A model generated the notes under the pieces. That model ran no database searches and had not been told where the DNA came from. It worked only from the letters and a program-made list of their open reading frames with translations. From the NCBI RefSeq assembly GCF_005938655.1, contig NZ_VCQT01000027.1, positions 186,001-250,000 on the forward strand: DNA of 64,000 nt. The letters run 5' to 3'. The stretch's first letter is position 1; every line of letters begins with the position of its first letter. Shown in pieces: positions 8,110 through 17,504 of the stretch. The position numbers and the translations under genes were made by a program. Source of the DNA: Alloalcanivorax gelatiniphagus (GTDB lineage Bacteria > Pseudomonadota > Gammaproteobacteria > Pseudomonadales > Alcanivoracaceae).

Positions 8110-8939
8110 CAGGAGCTGGTCACCGGGTGGGTGAAGTCCAGCATGCGGTCGCGGACGCCGTCCTCGGTGAGGCCGTACATGCGCCGCAGCAGGTATTCAA
8201 AGCGGTCCAGTTCGCAGCTGAAGGCGAGAAAGTACAGGCCGTGCTCGGTGGTGGAGCCGTAGGGCACGGAGCGGCGCCAGATTTTCTGCGGCACGCCGTC
8301 CCGGTCCACGTCGGTGCGGCCCACGTGGGCGTTGTCGGGCATGCGCTCGTCGTCGAATTCCACCGCGTCGGCCTTGGTGCGCCCGAACACGTTTTCCTGC
8401 TCGGCCACCGGCATCTTGTGGAAGTCCTCCAGGCCGCCGTGCACCCATTTCTGGCTGAGCACCCAGCTGCCGCCGGCGGCGGGATGGGGCTCGGGGATGA
8501 TGGCGGCCTGGCGGGCGGCCTCCCCTTCCGGGTTGCCGATGCCGTCCACGAAGCCGCTCAGGTCGCGCAGGTCGTGGTAGACGAAGGCTTCCACTTCCAG
8601 TTGCAGGGCCAGTTCGTCGCGCAGCTGGCGGTGCACCGCCAGGCCGGTGTCGAACAGATCGCTGCGGTTGTCCGCCTGCACCCAGACGAACAGGTCGCCC
8701 TGGGTGGAAGGCACATGCCCCTGCAGGTGGAAGGCGGGAAAGTCGAAGTCCTTGGACAGGCGCGACCACAGCCGGGGGCCAAAGGCCACCAGCACCGGCG
8801 TGCGCTCGCCGGCCAGGGCCAGGGCCTGGCGCAGGGCCCGGCGTATGCGCTCCGGCTGGTGGCCGCCACCGAGGGCGAATTCGAGAAACAAATGCTGGGT
8901 GTAGCTGCGGTCGAAAATCCCCACCTGATGCTCTGACAC
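8070..8939 (-). CDS. Dyp-type heme peroxidase (YfeX-like)
   Basis: A 289-residue Dyp-type peroxidase. The family GXXDG motif is present as SGFVDGIGNPEG with the catalytic aspartate. The proximal histidine is likely in NAHVGRTDVDRDG, and the distal arginine in WRRSVPYGSTTEHGLYFLAF. There is no signal peptide, so it is cytoplasmic like YfeX rather than Tat-exported EfeB. These enzymes use heme and hydrogen peroxide on dye-like or porphyrin substrates. It is the first gene of a two-gene unit with the DMT exporter and is divergent from plsB across 170 bp. Confidence 0.9.
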   Translation of the reverse strand: MSEHQVGIFDRSYTQHLFLEFALGGGHQPERIRRALRQALALAGERTPVLVAFGPRLWSRLSKDFDFPAFHLQGHVPSTQGDLFVWVQADNRSDLFDTGLAVHRQLRDELALQLEVEAFVYHDLRDLSGFVDGIGNPEGEAARQAAIIPEPHPAAGGSWVLSQKWVHGGLEDFHKMPVAEQENVFGRTKADAVEFDDERMPDNAHVGRTDVDRDGVPQKIWRRSVPYGSTTEHGLYFLAFSCELDRFEYLLRRMYGLTEDGVRDRMLDFTHPVTSSWWYAPTRQWLAAL

Positions 8940-9108
8940 CGGCTTTCCCCTTGTTTTGCGTTGAATCGGTGAGGCCGAAATTCTAGGGCCTCTTCACACG
9001 ACTTGCATCACTCCCGTGGCGCCGCCGTGCCCCCGCGACATGCGGTGGTGCGCGGGACCGCCCTCCTTAGGTAGAATCGGCGGTCCATTCGCCACGATTT
9101 TGGCCCCT

Positions 9109-11667
9109 ATGACACCCTGGTTAGGACTGGATCGCCTCTTTTTCCTGCTGATTCGCGCTTTCATGCGACTGTGCACCCGGATTCGGGCGCTGCCCGGCGA
9201 TCCGGCGGAGCTGCAGCTGGACCCCAACAAACCCGTGGTGTACGTGCTGCGCGATCGCTCCGTGGCGGACGCGGCGGTGGCCGATCAGGCCGCCCGGCGG
9301 CTGGGCCTGAGCGCCCCCAAGGCGTCCCTGACCCTGGGCAAGCAGCATCTGTCGCGCAGCTATTTCCATGTCTATAAGCGCCAGGTGTCGGTGGCCCGCC
9401 AGCGGCGCGCCATCACCCCGGCCCGGCTGCAGCAGCTGGTGGCCGGCCTCAAGCAGAACCCGGAGCTGGACGTGCAGCTGGTGCCGGTGTCGGTGTTCTG
9501 GGGCCGCCAGCCGGAGAAGGAAAATTCCCTGTGGCGGATCATCTTCTCCGACACCTGGGCGCCGCCGGGGGTGATCAAGAAATTCCTGATCATTCTCACC
9601 CAGGGCCGCGACCTGTACGTGCAGTTCAGTTCCCCGGTGTCCCTGCGGCAGGTGATGGACCAGTGCCGCTCCGACGACCAGGTGGTGCGCAAGACCTCGC
9701 GCATCCTGCGCGTGCATTTCCGCCGCCAGCAGGAAGCGGCCATCGGCCCCGACCTGTCCCACCGGCGCACGCTCAGCAATGCCATCATGGAAGCCCCGTC
9801 GGTGCGCGAGGCCATCGCCCAGACCGCCGCCGAGAACAACGAGAGCGAGGACAAGGTGCTGGCCCGGGCGCGCGGCTATGCCATGGAGATCGCCGCCGAC
9901 TATTCCCATACCGTGATCCGCGCCCTGGAGCTGTTCCTTAACTGGCTGTGGAACCGGCTCTACGACGGCATCCGCCTCTACAATCTGGACCACCTGACCC
10001 AGGTGGCCCGCGACCACGAGGTGATCTATGTGCCCTGCCACCGCAGCCACATCGACTATCTGCTGCTCAGCTTCGTGGTCTATCGCAACGGCCTGGTGCC
10101 GCCGCACATCGCCGCCGGCATCAACCTGAACCTGCCGGTGGTGGGCACCATCCTGCGCCGGGGCGGCGCCTTCTTCATGCGCCGCAGTTTCCGCGACAAC
10201 CCACTCTACGCGGCGGTGTTCTACGAGTACCTGCACAGCATCACCACGCGGGGCTTTTCCATCGAGTATTTCGTGGAAGGCGGACGCAGCCGCAGCGGCC
10301 GCATGCTGCCGCCGCGCACCGGCATGCTGGCCATGACCGTGCGCAGTTTTCTGCGCGACGCGCGCAAGCCGATTGCCTTCGTGCCGGTCTACATCGGCTA
10401 CGAGAAAGTCATCGAGGCCGGCACCTACATGGGCGAACTGGGCGGCGGCAAGAAGAAGAAGGAATCGGTCTTCCGGCTGGTGAAATCCCTGAAGGTGCTG
10501 CGCAGCCACTTCGGCCAGGTGCACGTGAACTTCGGCGAGCCGATCAAGCTGGTGGACCACCTGGACGACCACCGGGAAGGCTGGCGCAACGAGGAACTGG
10601 GCGTGCACGAAACGCCGGACTGGTTCAAACGCACCGTCGATGATCTGGGCCGCGACGTGGTCACCGGCATCAACGCCGCCGCCGTGGCCAATCCGGTGAA
10701 CCTGATCAGCCTGGCGCTGCTGGCCACGCCCAAGCACACCATGGACCTGCAACAGCTGCGCCAGCAGCTGCAGCTCTATATCAACCTGCTGGGCGAGGCG
10801 CCCTACAGCGACACCGCGCGGCTGGCGGAAACCGATCCGGAAGCGATCATCGAGTACGGCCTGGAGCACGAGTTCCTGCTGCGCGTAACCCACCCGCTGG
10901 GCGACGTGGTCACCACCGATCCGAAAACCGCCCTGCAGATGGCCTATGTGCGCAACAACAGCCTGCACCTGTTCATCCTGCCGGGGCTGATCTGCTCCCT
11001 GTTCCTGAACGCCCGCAGCATCGGGCTGGACACCTTGCAGAGCATGATCACCCTGCTCTACCCGTTCTTCCGCAACGAGTACTTCCTGCACTGGCGCGAG
11101 GACGAGGACCTGCCGGCGGCGGTGGAACGCATCGCCACGGTGCTGGAAGCCCATGGCCTGGTCACCCGCGAGAACCACTGCCTGCACGGCGCCGCCATCC
11201 ACACCCATGCGTCGGACATGCTGGCCCACCTGGGGCAGACGGTGATGCCGTCGCTGGAGCGGTTCTATCTGACCATCCGCCTGCTGGTGCAATACGGCGA
11301 CGGCAAGCTCACCTCCGACCAGCTCGGCGATCTGGCCCACCACACCGCCCAGCGGCTGTCGCTGCTCTACGAGTTCAACTCACCGGAGTTCTTCGACAAG
11401 GTGGTGCTGCGCAACTTCATCCGCCAGTTGCTCGATACCGGGCTGGTGTGGCTGGACGACGACCAGCAGCTGCACTTCGGCGACAACCTGCGCGCCCTGG
11501 ACGATGAGGCCCGGCGCATTCTCAGCGCGGACATCAGCCAGGCGATTCAGCGCGTCACCCGCGTGCCGCAGTTGGAAGAGGCGCTGGCGAAAACCGCCGA
11601 GCGCGAGAAAGAAAAGGCAAAACGTCAGGACGGCGATCCGGCCAAGGGCACCGAAGCCGGCAAGTAA
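9109..11667 (+). CDS. plsB: Glycerol-3-phosphate 1-O-acyltransferase PlsB
   Basis: An 852-residue inner-membrane acyltransferase making lysophosphatidate from glycerol 3-phosphate and acyl-ACP or acyl-CoA, the first step of phospholipid synthesis. Acyltransferase block I is VPCHRSHIDYLLLSF (HX4D). Further blocks are GAFFMRRSFRDNPLYAAVF, FVEGGRSRSGRMLPPRTGML and FVPVYIGYEKVIE. The frame opens 93 bp earlier. ATG 9109 was chosen because MTPWLGLDRLFFLLIRAFM resembles the PlsB N-terminus. No clear Shine-Dalgarno sequence precedes it. The C-terminus has a lysine-rich tail (AEREKEKAKRQDG). Confidence 0.92.
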   Translation: MTPWLGLDRLFFLLIRAFMRLCTRIRALPGDPAELQLDPNKPVVYVLRDRSVADAAVADQAARRLGLSAPKASLTLGKQHLSRSYFHVYKRQVSVARQRRAITPARLQQLVAGLKQNPELDVQLVPVSVFWGRQPEKENSLWRIIFSDTWAPPGVIKKFLIILTQGRDLYVQFSSPVSLRQVMDQCRSDDQVVRKTSRILRVHFRRQQEAAIGPDLSHRRTLSNAIMEAPSVREAIAQTAAENNESEDKVLARARGYAMEIAADYSHTVIRALELFLNWLWNRLYDGIRLYNLDHLTQVARDHEVIYVPCHRSHIDYLLLSFVVYRNGLVPPHIAAGINLNLPVVGTILRRGGAFFMRRSFRDNPLYAAVFYEYLHSITTRGFSIEYFVEGGRSRSGRMLPPRTGMLAMTVRSFLRDARKPIAFVPVYIGYEKVIEAGTYMGELGGGKKKKESVFRLVKSLKVLRSHFGQVHVNFGEPIKLVDHLDDHREGWRNEELGVHETPDWFKRTVDDLGRDVVTGINAAAVANPVNLISLALLATPKHTMDLQQLRQQLQLYINLLGEAPYSDTARLAETDPEAIIEYGLEHEFLLRVTHPLGDVVTTDPKTALQMAYVRNNSLHLFILPGLICSLFLNARSIGLDTLQSMITLLYPFFRNEYFLHWREDEDLPAAVERIATVLEAHGLVTRENHCLHGAAIHTHASDMLAHLGQTVMPSLERFYLTIRLLVQYGDGKLTSDQLGDLAHHTAQRLSLLYEFNSPEFFDKVVLRNFIRQLLDTGLVWLDDDQQLHFGDNLRALDDEARRILSADISQAIQRVTRVPQLEEALAKTAEREKEKAKRQDGDPAKGTEAGK

Positions 11668-11696
11668 GTGGCGTTCCAGCGCGAGCCGGCGGGCTG

Positions 11697-11775
11697 ATCG
11701 CGACTAAAGCGGAATGCCGCCCAGTCGCTCCTACCGCTAGGGAGAGGGTCCGTAGGAGCGGCTTCAGCCGCGATC
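11697..11775. repeat. REPIN with a disrupted left copy
   Basis: The right REP (GTAGGAGCGGCTTCAGCCGC) is intact. The left copy begins ATCGCGACTAAAGC but carries about 13 extra bases before its GTCGCTCCTAC end, so it no longer pairs cleanly. The rsmJ stop codon abuts its right edge. It lies between the convergent plsB and rsmJ genes. Confidence 0.75.
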
Positions 11776-12514
11776 AAACCGGCCCATAAACGTCAAACCG
11801 CACCGTCTTGCCCTCATGGCTGTGGTGCGGCGCCACCCCGGCCAGCGGCGGCGCCTTGCGCGGGCGCTTCACCACCATCCGGCGGGCGCCCAGGCCCCGG
11901 GCCCGGGCCAGCAGGGCCGCCTCCTCCGCCGCGTCCGGATAGGCGCACAGCGTCTGCAGCCATTGCAGGTCCTGTTTGACCGCCGCGCTCTTGCCCCGGG
12001 CCGGGAACATGGGGTCCAGATAGACCCCGTGCCAGGGCCCGGCGGGCAGCGTCAGCTCGGCGGCTTCCCCCACCGGCAGCAGGGTCAGGCGCGCCGCCAG
12101 TTCACTGCCGGCGGCCCGGGCCAGGCCATCCGCCAGCAGCGCGTGCAGCACCGGTTGGCGCTCCACCAGAGTCACCGGAAAGCCGGCGGCGGCCATCAAG
12201 GCGGCGTCCCGGCCCAGGCCGGCGGTCAGGTCCAGCACCCGGTCCACGCCGTCCTGGGGCTTGCCCAGGGCCTTCACCAACCGCTCATGGCGGGTGCGCT
12301 CGGCGGCCAGCCGGTACCCCTGCCGGCCGCCCATGAAATCCACCTTCAACGGCAGCGCCCGGGCCGCCGGGTCCCACAGCGACAGGGCCCGGTCGTCGCC
12401 GGCGGGGCCCAGCACCAGGGCCAGGCCCCGTTGGCGGGCCGCTTCCACTGTCGCCACCGGCTCGCCGCCGGCGGCCACCGGCGCGCCGGGCAGGCGCCCC
12501 ACCCGACCGTTCAT
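11774..12514 (-). CDS. rsmJ: 16S rRNA (guanine(1516)-N(2))-methyltransferase RsmJ
   Basis: A 246-residue SAM-dependent methyltransferase. The SAM site is [20 protein letters not shown], with [14 protein letters not shown] after it. The [20 protein letters not shown] stretch is characteristic of RsmJ (YhiQ), which methylates G1516 of 16S rRNA. The ATG at 12514 overlaps the uppP stop as ATGA, so the genes are translationally coupled. A much longer open frame covers uppP in another phase and is not real. Its TGA stop touches a REP element. Confidence 0.9.
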   Translation of the reverse strand: MNGRVGRLPGAPVAAGGEPVATVEAARQRGLALVLGPAGDDRALSLWDPAARALPLKVDFMGGRQGYRLAAERTRHERLVKALGKPQDGVDRVLDLTAGLGRDAALMAAAGFPVTLVERQPVLHALLADGLARAAGSELAARLTLLPVGEAAELTLPAGPWHGVYLDPMFPARGKSAAVKQDLQWLQTLCAYPDAAEEAALLARARGLGARRMVVKRPRKAPPLAGVAPHHSHEGKTVRFDVYGPV

Positions 12515-13308
12515 ACCAGCCAGATAAACAGCGCGGCGCCCAGCAGCAGCCGGTAGATCATGAACGGCAGCATGCCGATGCGATCCAGCAGACGCAGGAA
12601 AAAGACGATGGTCACATAGGCGGTGACGGCGCTGACCACCACGCCCAGGGCCATGTGCATCCAGTCCACCGGCAACCGGCTTTCCAGCAGGTCCTTGGTT
12701 TTCAGCAGGCCGGCGCCGAGAATCACCGGCACCGACAGCAGAAACGAAAAGCGCGCCGCATCCTCGCGGCGGAAGCCCAGCGCCAGGGCGGCGGTGATGG
12801 TAATGCCACTGCGCGAGGTGCCCGGAATCAACGCCACCGCCTGGGCCAGGCCGATCAGCAGGGCGCTGCCCACGCCCAGCTGCTCCACGCCGCGCCGGCG
12901 GGCGCCGAGCACGTCCGCCAGCCACAGCGCCACGCCGAACACCACCGTGGTGGTGGCGATCACCGCCGCCGAGCGCAGCTCGTTCTCGATCAGGCCCTTG
13001 AGCAGGAAGCCCGCCGCCACCGCCGGGATGGTGGCCAGCACCACCAGCAGCCCCAGGCGCAGGTCCGGGTTCAGACGCCGCTCCACCAGCCCCTGGCCGG
13101 CGCCCCGGGTCATGCCCCACAGATCACGGCGGTAGTACACCACCACCGCCAGCAGCGTGCCCAGGTGCACCGCCACATCAAACGCCAGCCCCTGATCCGG
13201 CCAGCCCAGCACCTGGGAAGGCAGAATCAGATGGGCGGAACTGGAGATCGGCAGGAACTCCGTCAATCCCTGAATCAGCGCCAGCATCAGCGCCTGAAAG
13301 TTGTCCAT
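12511..13308 (-). CDS. uppP: Undecaprenyl-diphosphatase UppP (BacA family)
   Basis: A 265-residue polytopic membrane phosphatase that recycles undecaprenyl pyrophosphate to the monophosphate carrier lipid. Both BacA signatures are present: the N-terminal [20 protein letters not shown] and the [20 protein letters not shown] motif. Full length for the family (E. coli 273). It is coupled to rsmJ by a 4-bp overlap. Confidence 0.93.
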   Translation of the reverse strand: MDNFQALMLALIQGLTEFLPISSSAHLILPSQVLGWPDQGLAFDVAVHLGTLLAVVVYYRRDLWGMTRGAGQGLVERRLNPDLRLGLLVVLATIPAVAAGFLLKGLIENELRSAAVIATTTVVFGVALWLADVLGARRRGVEQLGVGSALLIGLAQAVALIPGTSRSGITITAALALGFRREDAARFSFLLSVPVILGAGLLKTKDLLESRLPVDWMHMALGVVVSAVTAYVTIVFFLRLLDRIGMLPFMIYRLLLGAALFIWLV

Positions 13309-13386
13309 GCAATGCGTCCTTCAATTGGGGGCTGCAAGCTGCAAGCGAGTCAGTGTGTGGCTGCGGGGCCGGGCCGGTAATGGGCC

Positions 13387-13482
13387 AGTTGAAAGTTTAA
13401 AGTTAAAAGTTGAAAGGGGGACCCTGGCTACGCTGAGGAGCCCGATCGCGCTTCAACTTGTAACTTGCAACTTGTCACTTTT
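13387..13482. repeat. Heptad-periodic long inverted repeat (second copy)
   Basis: Left arm 13387-13416 consists of AGTTGAA, AGTTTAA, AGTTAAA and AGTTGAA units. Right arm 13451-13482 is the complementary CTTCAACTTGTAACTTGCAA pattern. The spacer sequence is unrelated to that of the copy between dapD and dapE. A short related run, GCTGCAAGCTGCAAG, lies just upstream at 13329-13345. Confidence 0.75.
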
Positions 13483-13493
13483 CCCGACCGCTG

Positions 13494-13549
13494 ATCGCGA
13501 CTGAAGTCGCTCCTACAAGATCCGCGCGTAGGAGCGACTTCAGTCGCGA
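13494..13549. repeat. REPIN, flavour A/A (GACTGAAGTC stems)
   Basis: ATCGCGACTGAAGTCGCTCC plus TAC faces its exact inverted copy over an 11-nt linker. Both copies carry the GACTGAAGTC stem. A further REP fragment (GGCCGCTCCTACA) follows at 13559-13570. Confidence 0.9.
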
Positions 13550-13580
13550 AGCCATCCGGCCGCTCCTACAGAGTGATCCG

Positions 13581-14015
13581 TTATTCTTGGGCGGTGACCT
13601 GATAACCGCTCAGAAATTCCGGGGGCATGCGCCGGGGTTTGCCGGAGTCCAGCGCCACGCACACCCATTTGGTGTGGCCGCGCAGCAGGGTCATGCCGTC
13701 GGCGTCGCGCACGATCTGGTAGCGGCGGGTGATGCTGATGCGCTGGTCGTTTTCCACGATCCAGGTGCCGATGCGCAGCTTCTCGCCCTGGTAGGCCGGC
13801 GCCAGGTAATCCACCTCGGTGTGGCGGGCCACCATGCAGCGGTTGAGGCGCTGGTATTCGTCCCAGCCCAGGCCCAGCACCTGGGTGTGCTGCCAGGCGA
13901 TTTTTTCCATGTAGCGCAGGTACTCGGTGTTGTTCAAATGGCCGAGCACGTCGATGGATTCCGGCGCCACCACCACTTCCAGTTCATGTACGTTGGGCAG
14001 GTCCCATTCGATCAT
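13581..14015 (-). CDS. Acyl-CoA thioesterase, FadM/YbgC hotdog family
   Basis: A 144-residue hotdog-fold protein of the 4-hydroxybenzoyl-CoA thioesterase group. The motif DVLGHLNNTEYLRYMEKIAW holds the catalytic Asp-containing loop (usual form D..GHVNN..Y..). The start is the ATG at 14015. The in-frame ATG at 14036 is rejected because the GAGGAGAGAGGG ribosome-binding site lies between the two. It probably hydrolyses acyl-CoA in the cytoplasm; chain length cannot be inferred. It stands alone between REP elements. Confidence 0.82.
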   Translation of the reverse strand: MIEWDLPNVHELEVVVAPESIDVLGHLNNTEYLRYMEKIAWQHTQVLGLGWDEYQRLNRCMVARHTEVDYLAPAYQGEKLRIGTWIVENDQRISITRRYQIVRDADGMTLLRGHTKWVCVALDSGKPRRMPPEFLSGYQVTAQE

Positions 14016-14039
14016 TGTCCCTCTCTCCTCAAGCATGGC

Positions 14040-14065
14040 TTGATCGCGGCTGAAGCCGCGATCAA
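14040..14065. repeat. Minimal REP palindrome
   Basis: TTGATCGCGGCT, GA, AGCCGCGATCAA: a perfect 12-bp inverted repeat around two bases. It is a REP stem joined to itself without the CTCCTAC tail, lying between the thioesterase and tsaB. Confidence 0.7.
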
Positions 14066-14073
14066 CGCCGATA

Positions 14074-14736
14074 TCATACTACCCGGTCGCGCAGATACAC
14101 CGGCTGCGCCTGCTCCGCCGGCACGGTGAGCCCTTGCGCCACCAGCGGCGCCGCCAGCCGCGCCACCGCCGAGGCCCGGGGCATGATGGCCTGGTCCACC
14201 GCCGCCAGGGTGACGCGGGCGGCGATGCGCTCCTGGTAGATCGCGCCGGAGCCGGCCAGCAGCCAGTCCTCGCCGTCCAGGGCCGGCACGTTGTCCGGGT
14301 CGAACAGCCCGTCCGCCAGCAACGTTTCCATGCCATCGGCGCCGCACTGGTAGGCGCCCAGATACAGCTCGCCCATGCGCGCGTCGAACGCCGCCAGCAC
14401 CCGCGACCGGGTCGGGTGGACATCAAAGGCGGCCAGCGCGCAGGCCGCCAGGGTGGAGACCCCGGCCACCGGCAGGTCGCGGGAGAACGCCAGCCCCTGC
14501 ACCACCGAGGTGGCCACGCGCACGCCGGTGAAGGCCCCCGGCCCCTGCCCGAACGCCAGGGCGTCCAGGGCGCCCAGGCCGATGCCGGCCTCCGCCAGCA
14601 GGTCGTCGATCAGCGGCAGTACCCGTTCGGTTTGGCGGCGGGCGCCGGGTTCGAAGCGCTCCAGCACCTCGCCGTCGCGGTACAGCGCCACGGAACAGGC
14701 GTCGGTGGCGGTTTCAATGGCCAGAATGTGCGTCAT
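14074..14736 (-). CDS. tsaB: tRNA N6-threonylcarbamoyladenosine biosynthesis protein TsaB
   Basis: A 220-residue ASKHA-fold protein that scaffolds TsaD for t6A37 modification of ANN-decoding tRNAs. The N-terminus MTHILAIETATDACSVALYR and the GPGAFTGVRVATSVVQGLAF segment are diagnostic. The start at 14736 is chosen over an upstream in-frame ATG because it gives the conserved N-terminus. It overlaps the 3' end of the yoaA-like helicase gene by 23 bp, so the two are likely one transcript. Confidence 0.92.
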   Translation of the reverse strand: MTHILAIETATDACSVALYRDGEVLERFEPGARRQTERVLPLIDDLLAEAGIGLGALDALAFGQGPGAFTGVRVATSVVQGLAFSRDLPVAGVSTLAACALAAFDVHPTRSRVLAAFDARMGELYLGAYQCGADGMETLLADGLFDPDNVPALDGEDWLLAGSGAIYQERIAARVTLAAVDQAIMPRASAVARLAAPLVAQGLTVPAEQAQPVYLRDRVV

Positions 14737-16729
14737 TAGAGGGCTCTTGCGGGGTGGGCGCCGGCGTTGGCGCCTCACCGGTTTGCGATTTGTTCAAACG
14801 TTCCGCCTGCAGTTTGGCGATGTGCGGGAAGAACCGCTGCACCACCTCCGCTTTGCGGGTGCGGGTCATGCCCGGCAGGCTGTCCAGGAACAGCCGGCCG
14901 TAGCCCTTGGTGACCAGGCGCGGGTCGCCCACCACCAGCAGGCCGGTGTCGTCCGGGTCACGAATCAGCCGGCCGGCGCCCTGGCGCAGGGCCAGCACCG
15001 CCTGGGGCAGCTGATAATCGCGGAAGGCGTTACCGCCGTTGCGATTGATGTGCTCGATGCGCGCCGCCGCCACCGGGTCGCCGGGGGAGCCGAACGGCAG
15101 CTTGTCGATGATCACGCAGCTGAGCGTTTCGCCGCGCACGTCGATGCCCTCCCAGAAACTGCTGGTGCCCAGCAGCACCGCATTACCCAGACGTCGGAAC
15201 TCGTCCAACAGTTCCCGGCGGCCGGATTCGCCCTGCACCAGCAGCGGGTAATCCAGCTTCGCCTCGCGCAGCAGCGCCGCCGCCTCGCGCAGGGCCCGGT
15301 GGCTGGTGAACAGGAAGAAGGTACGGCCCTCGGCGGCGCGGATCACCGGAATCATGGCCCGGGTAAGGCTGGCGGTGTAGTCCGGCGAGGATGGCGCCGG
15401 CAGCCCCTCGGGCACGTAGAACACCGCCTGACGCTTGAAGTCGAACGGGCTTTCCAGGCGCAGGGTGTCGGCCTCGTCCAGCCCCAGCCGCTTTTGCAGG
15501 TGCTCGAAGCGCCCCGCCACCGACAGGGTGGCGGAGGTGAGAATCCAGGCGCAGGGATGCTTGTCGCGCTGGGCGCGCAGCTGCCCGGCCACCGACAGCG
15601 GCGTGCTGTGCAGCACCACCGTGCGGCGGAAGGTCTCGAACCAATACACCCGGTTGGGGCCGTTGGCATCGAGGATCGATTTCAGGGTCAGCACATGCTC
15701 GGCGGCGCGCCGGGCGCAGGACTCCAGGCCCCGGCTGGAGCGCGCCTGGGGCTCGAGGAAATCGTTCAGGTCGATGAGCGCATCCAGCAGCGCCTCGCCG
15801 GCCTCCTGCACCGGCTTTTCCTCGGCCACTTCGGACCAGGGGGCGCGGCGTTCCTGCTCCCCCAGGCTCAGGCGCAGATCCTGGCCGGCCTTCTCCAGGG
15901 CGGAGACCCGCTGGTTCAGTTCCGCCAGGTCCAGGGCCGAGTGCGCCGCTTCCGAGAGCGCATCGCGGCCCAGTTCCTGGACCTGGCGGGTGCTCAGGGA
16001 GTCGCCGAAGAAGTTGGCCGCCACCTCGGGCAATTGGTGGGCCTCGTCGAAGATCACCGTGTTGGCGCTGGGCAGCAACTCGGAAACGCCCTCCCCGCGC
16101 AGCGCCGCATCGGCGAAGAACAGATGGTGGTTGACCACCACCAGGTCCGCCTCCTGGGCTTCCTTGCGGGCGTTCATCAGCGGGCATTCGCTGTATTTCG
16201 GGCACTCGGTGCCCAGGCAGTTATCGGCGGTGCTGGTGACCCAGGGCCACACCGGCGCGTCCTCGGCCAGCTGTTTCAGCTCGGCGATATCACCGGTGCG
16301 GGTGCGCGAGGCCCAATGGGCCACCACCTGCAGTTGCTCGGCGGTTTCCCGGGTCAGGAAGCGCGCTTCCTCCTGGTGCAGCTCCAGGCGGTAGGGGCAC
16401 AGATAGTTGGCGCGGCCCTTGAGCAGCGCCGCCTTGCGCGGCAGGCCCAGGGCCTTGAGCACCATCGGCAGGTCCTTGAAGAACAACTGATCCTGCAGAC
16501 TCTTGGTGCCGGTGGACACCAGCGTGGGGCCGTCGGACAACAGCGCCGGCAGCAGGTAGGCCAGGGTCTTGCCGGTGCCGGTTTCCGCCTCCACCAACAG
16601 GGTGCCACGCTTGTCGATGGCCTCGGCCACCGCATCGGCCATCAGCAGCTGCGGCTCCCGGGGCCGGTAGCCGTGCAGCAAGCGACCGAAACGGTCGATG
16701 TCGTTAAGATAGTCGCGGGCGCTGTTCAC
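14714..16729 (-). CDS. yoaA: DinG/YoaA-family ATP-dependent DNA helicase (iron-sulfur)
   Basis: A 671-residue XPD-like superfamily 2 helicase. Walker A is VEAETGTGKTLAYLLPALL and the DEAH box is VIFDEAHQLPEVAANFF. Four cysteines for a [4Fe-4S] cluster occur in YLCPYRLEL and CLGTECPKYSECPL. The C-terminal LRQGAGRLIRDPDDTGLLVV is motif VI. The frame reaches ATG 16834, which would overlap mobA. The GTG at 16729 gives a family-like N-terminus (VNSARDYLNDIDRFGRLLHG) and is preferred. Known homologues act in replication-fork repair. Confidence 0.88.
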   Translation of the reverse strand: MNSARDYLNDIDRFGRLLHGYRPREPQLLMADAVAEAIDKRGTLLVEAETGTGKTLAYLLPALLSDGPTLVSTGTKSLQDQLFFKDLPMVLKALGLPRKAALLKGRANYLCPYRLELHQEEARFLTRETAEQLQVVAHWASRTRTGDIAELKQLAEDAPVWPWVTSTADNCLGTECPKYSECPLMNARKEAQEADLVVVNHHLFFADAALRGEGVSELLPSANTVIFDEAHQLPEVAANFFGDSLSTRQVQELGRDALSEAAHSALDLAELNQRVSALEKAGQDLRLSLGEQERRAPWSEVAEEKPVQEAGEALLDALIDLNDFLEPQARSSRGLESCARRAAEHVLTLKSILDANGPNRVYWFETFRRTVVLHSTPLSVAGQLRAQRDKHPCAWILTSATLSVAGRFEHLQKRLGLDEADTLRLESPFDFKRQAVFYVPEGLPAPSSPDYTASLTRAMIPVIRAAEGRTFFLFTSHRALREAAALLREAKLDYPLLVQGESGRRELLDEFRRLGNAVLLGTSSFWEGIDVRGETLSCVIIDKLPFGSPGDPVAAARIEHINRNGGNAFRDYQLPQAVLALRQGAGRLIRDPDDTGLLVVGDPRLVTKGYGRLFLDSLPGMTRTRKAEVVQRFFPHIAKLQAERLNKSQTGEAPTPAPTPQEPSNDAHSGH

Positions 16730-16832
16730 TCGGGGTCTCGTGCGGCTGCGGGCATGGCGGTTGCCTGGGCGCAGAGGATAGCGGATAACTTCGCCCACTC
16801 CCAATAGGACCCTTTGCTGACAGGAAAACGGC

Positions 16833-17387
16833 ATGGATGTTTTCTATACATTGCTGATTCTGGCCGGCGGCGAAGGCCGGCGCATGGGCGGCCGCGACAA
16901 GGGGCTGGTGGAAGTGGACGGCCGGCCCCTGGTGGACCACCTGCTGGCGGCGGTGGCGCCGCCGGGGCCGGTGGTGATCAGCGCCAATCGTAATCTGGAC
17001 GCCTACCGGCGCCGGGCGGGCACCGTGGTGCCGGACCGGCGCGACGACTATTGCGGGCCCATGGCCGGCCTGGAAGCGGGCCTGGCGGCCTGCGGCGACG
17101 GCCCGGTGCTGTGCCTGCCCTGCGACCTGCTGGCGCCGCCCACCGCCCTGCCCGGCCTGCTCCTGGACGGCCTGGACCCGGGGCGGGTGCGGATGATCGA
17201 GGACCAGCGGGGCCCCCAGCCCCTGTGCCTCGGGCTGTATGGCGGGCGCTGGGTGCCGTCGATCACCGAGTACCTGGACCAGGGCGGGCGCAGCGTACGC
17301 GGCTGGCTGGAGCGGGTGCCCCATGAGGTGGTACGGCTCCAGGGGCGGCTGGAGAATCGTAATCGGCTGACGCCGGATCGCGACTGA
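16833..17387 (+). CDS. mobA: Molybdenum cofactor guanylyltransferase MobA
   Basis: A 184-residue nucleotidyltransferase that adds GMP to molybdopterin. The GTP-binding signature LILAGGEGRRMGGRDKGLVE is near the N-terminus, followed by DRRDDYCGPMAGLEAGLAA. No other molybdenum-cofactor genes are nearby. The last codons and the TGA stop (ending DRD) lie within a REP element, so the C-terminus was trimmed or extended by that repeat. Confidence 0.92.
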   Translation: MDVFYTLLILAGGEGRRMGGRDKGLVEVDGRPLVDHLLAAVAPPGPVVISANRNLDAYRRRAGTVVPDRRDDYCGPMAGLEAGLAACGDGPVLCLPCDLLAPPTALPGLLLDGLDPGRVRMIEDQRGPQPLCLGLYGGRWVPSITEYLDQGGRSVRGWLERVPHEVVRLQGRLENRNRLTPDRD

Positions 17388-17436
17388 AGTCGCTCCTACA
17401 GGCAAAGTGTGCTGTAGGAGCGACTTCAGTCGCGAT
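17377..17436. repeat. REPIN overlapping the end of mobA
   Basis: Two A-flavour REPs (CGCGACTGAAGTCGCTCC and inverse) flank an approximately 14-nt linker. The mobA stop codon is the TGA inside the left copy. Confidence 0.9.
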
Positions 17437-17454
17437 CAGGCCCCCATCCAAACA

Positions 17455-17481
17455 AAAACGCCCGCGCAAGGCGGGCGTTTT
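17455..17481. terminator. Bidirectional intrinsic terminator
   Basis: AAAACGCCCGC pairs perfectly with GCGGGCGTTTT around a 5-nt loop (11-bp stem), with T-tracts on both strands. It separates the convergent mobA and SCP2 genes and can serve both. Confidence 0.9.
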
Positions 17482-17504
17482 CGGTTCACCGGGAAGGCGC
17501 CGGT

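Noticed and set aside
9121-11343. Minus-strand ORF of 740 codons opposite plsB
   Set aside because: Shadow of plsB with no motifs.
11774-13120. 448-codon single gene covering rsmJ and part of uppP
   Set aside because: The N-terminal part is uppP in the wrong frame; RsmJ begins at the ATG at 12514 and overlaps the uppP stop.
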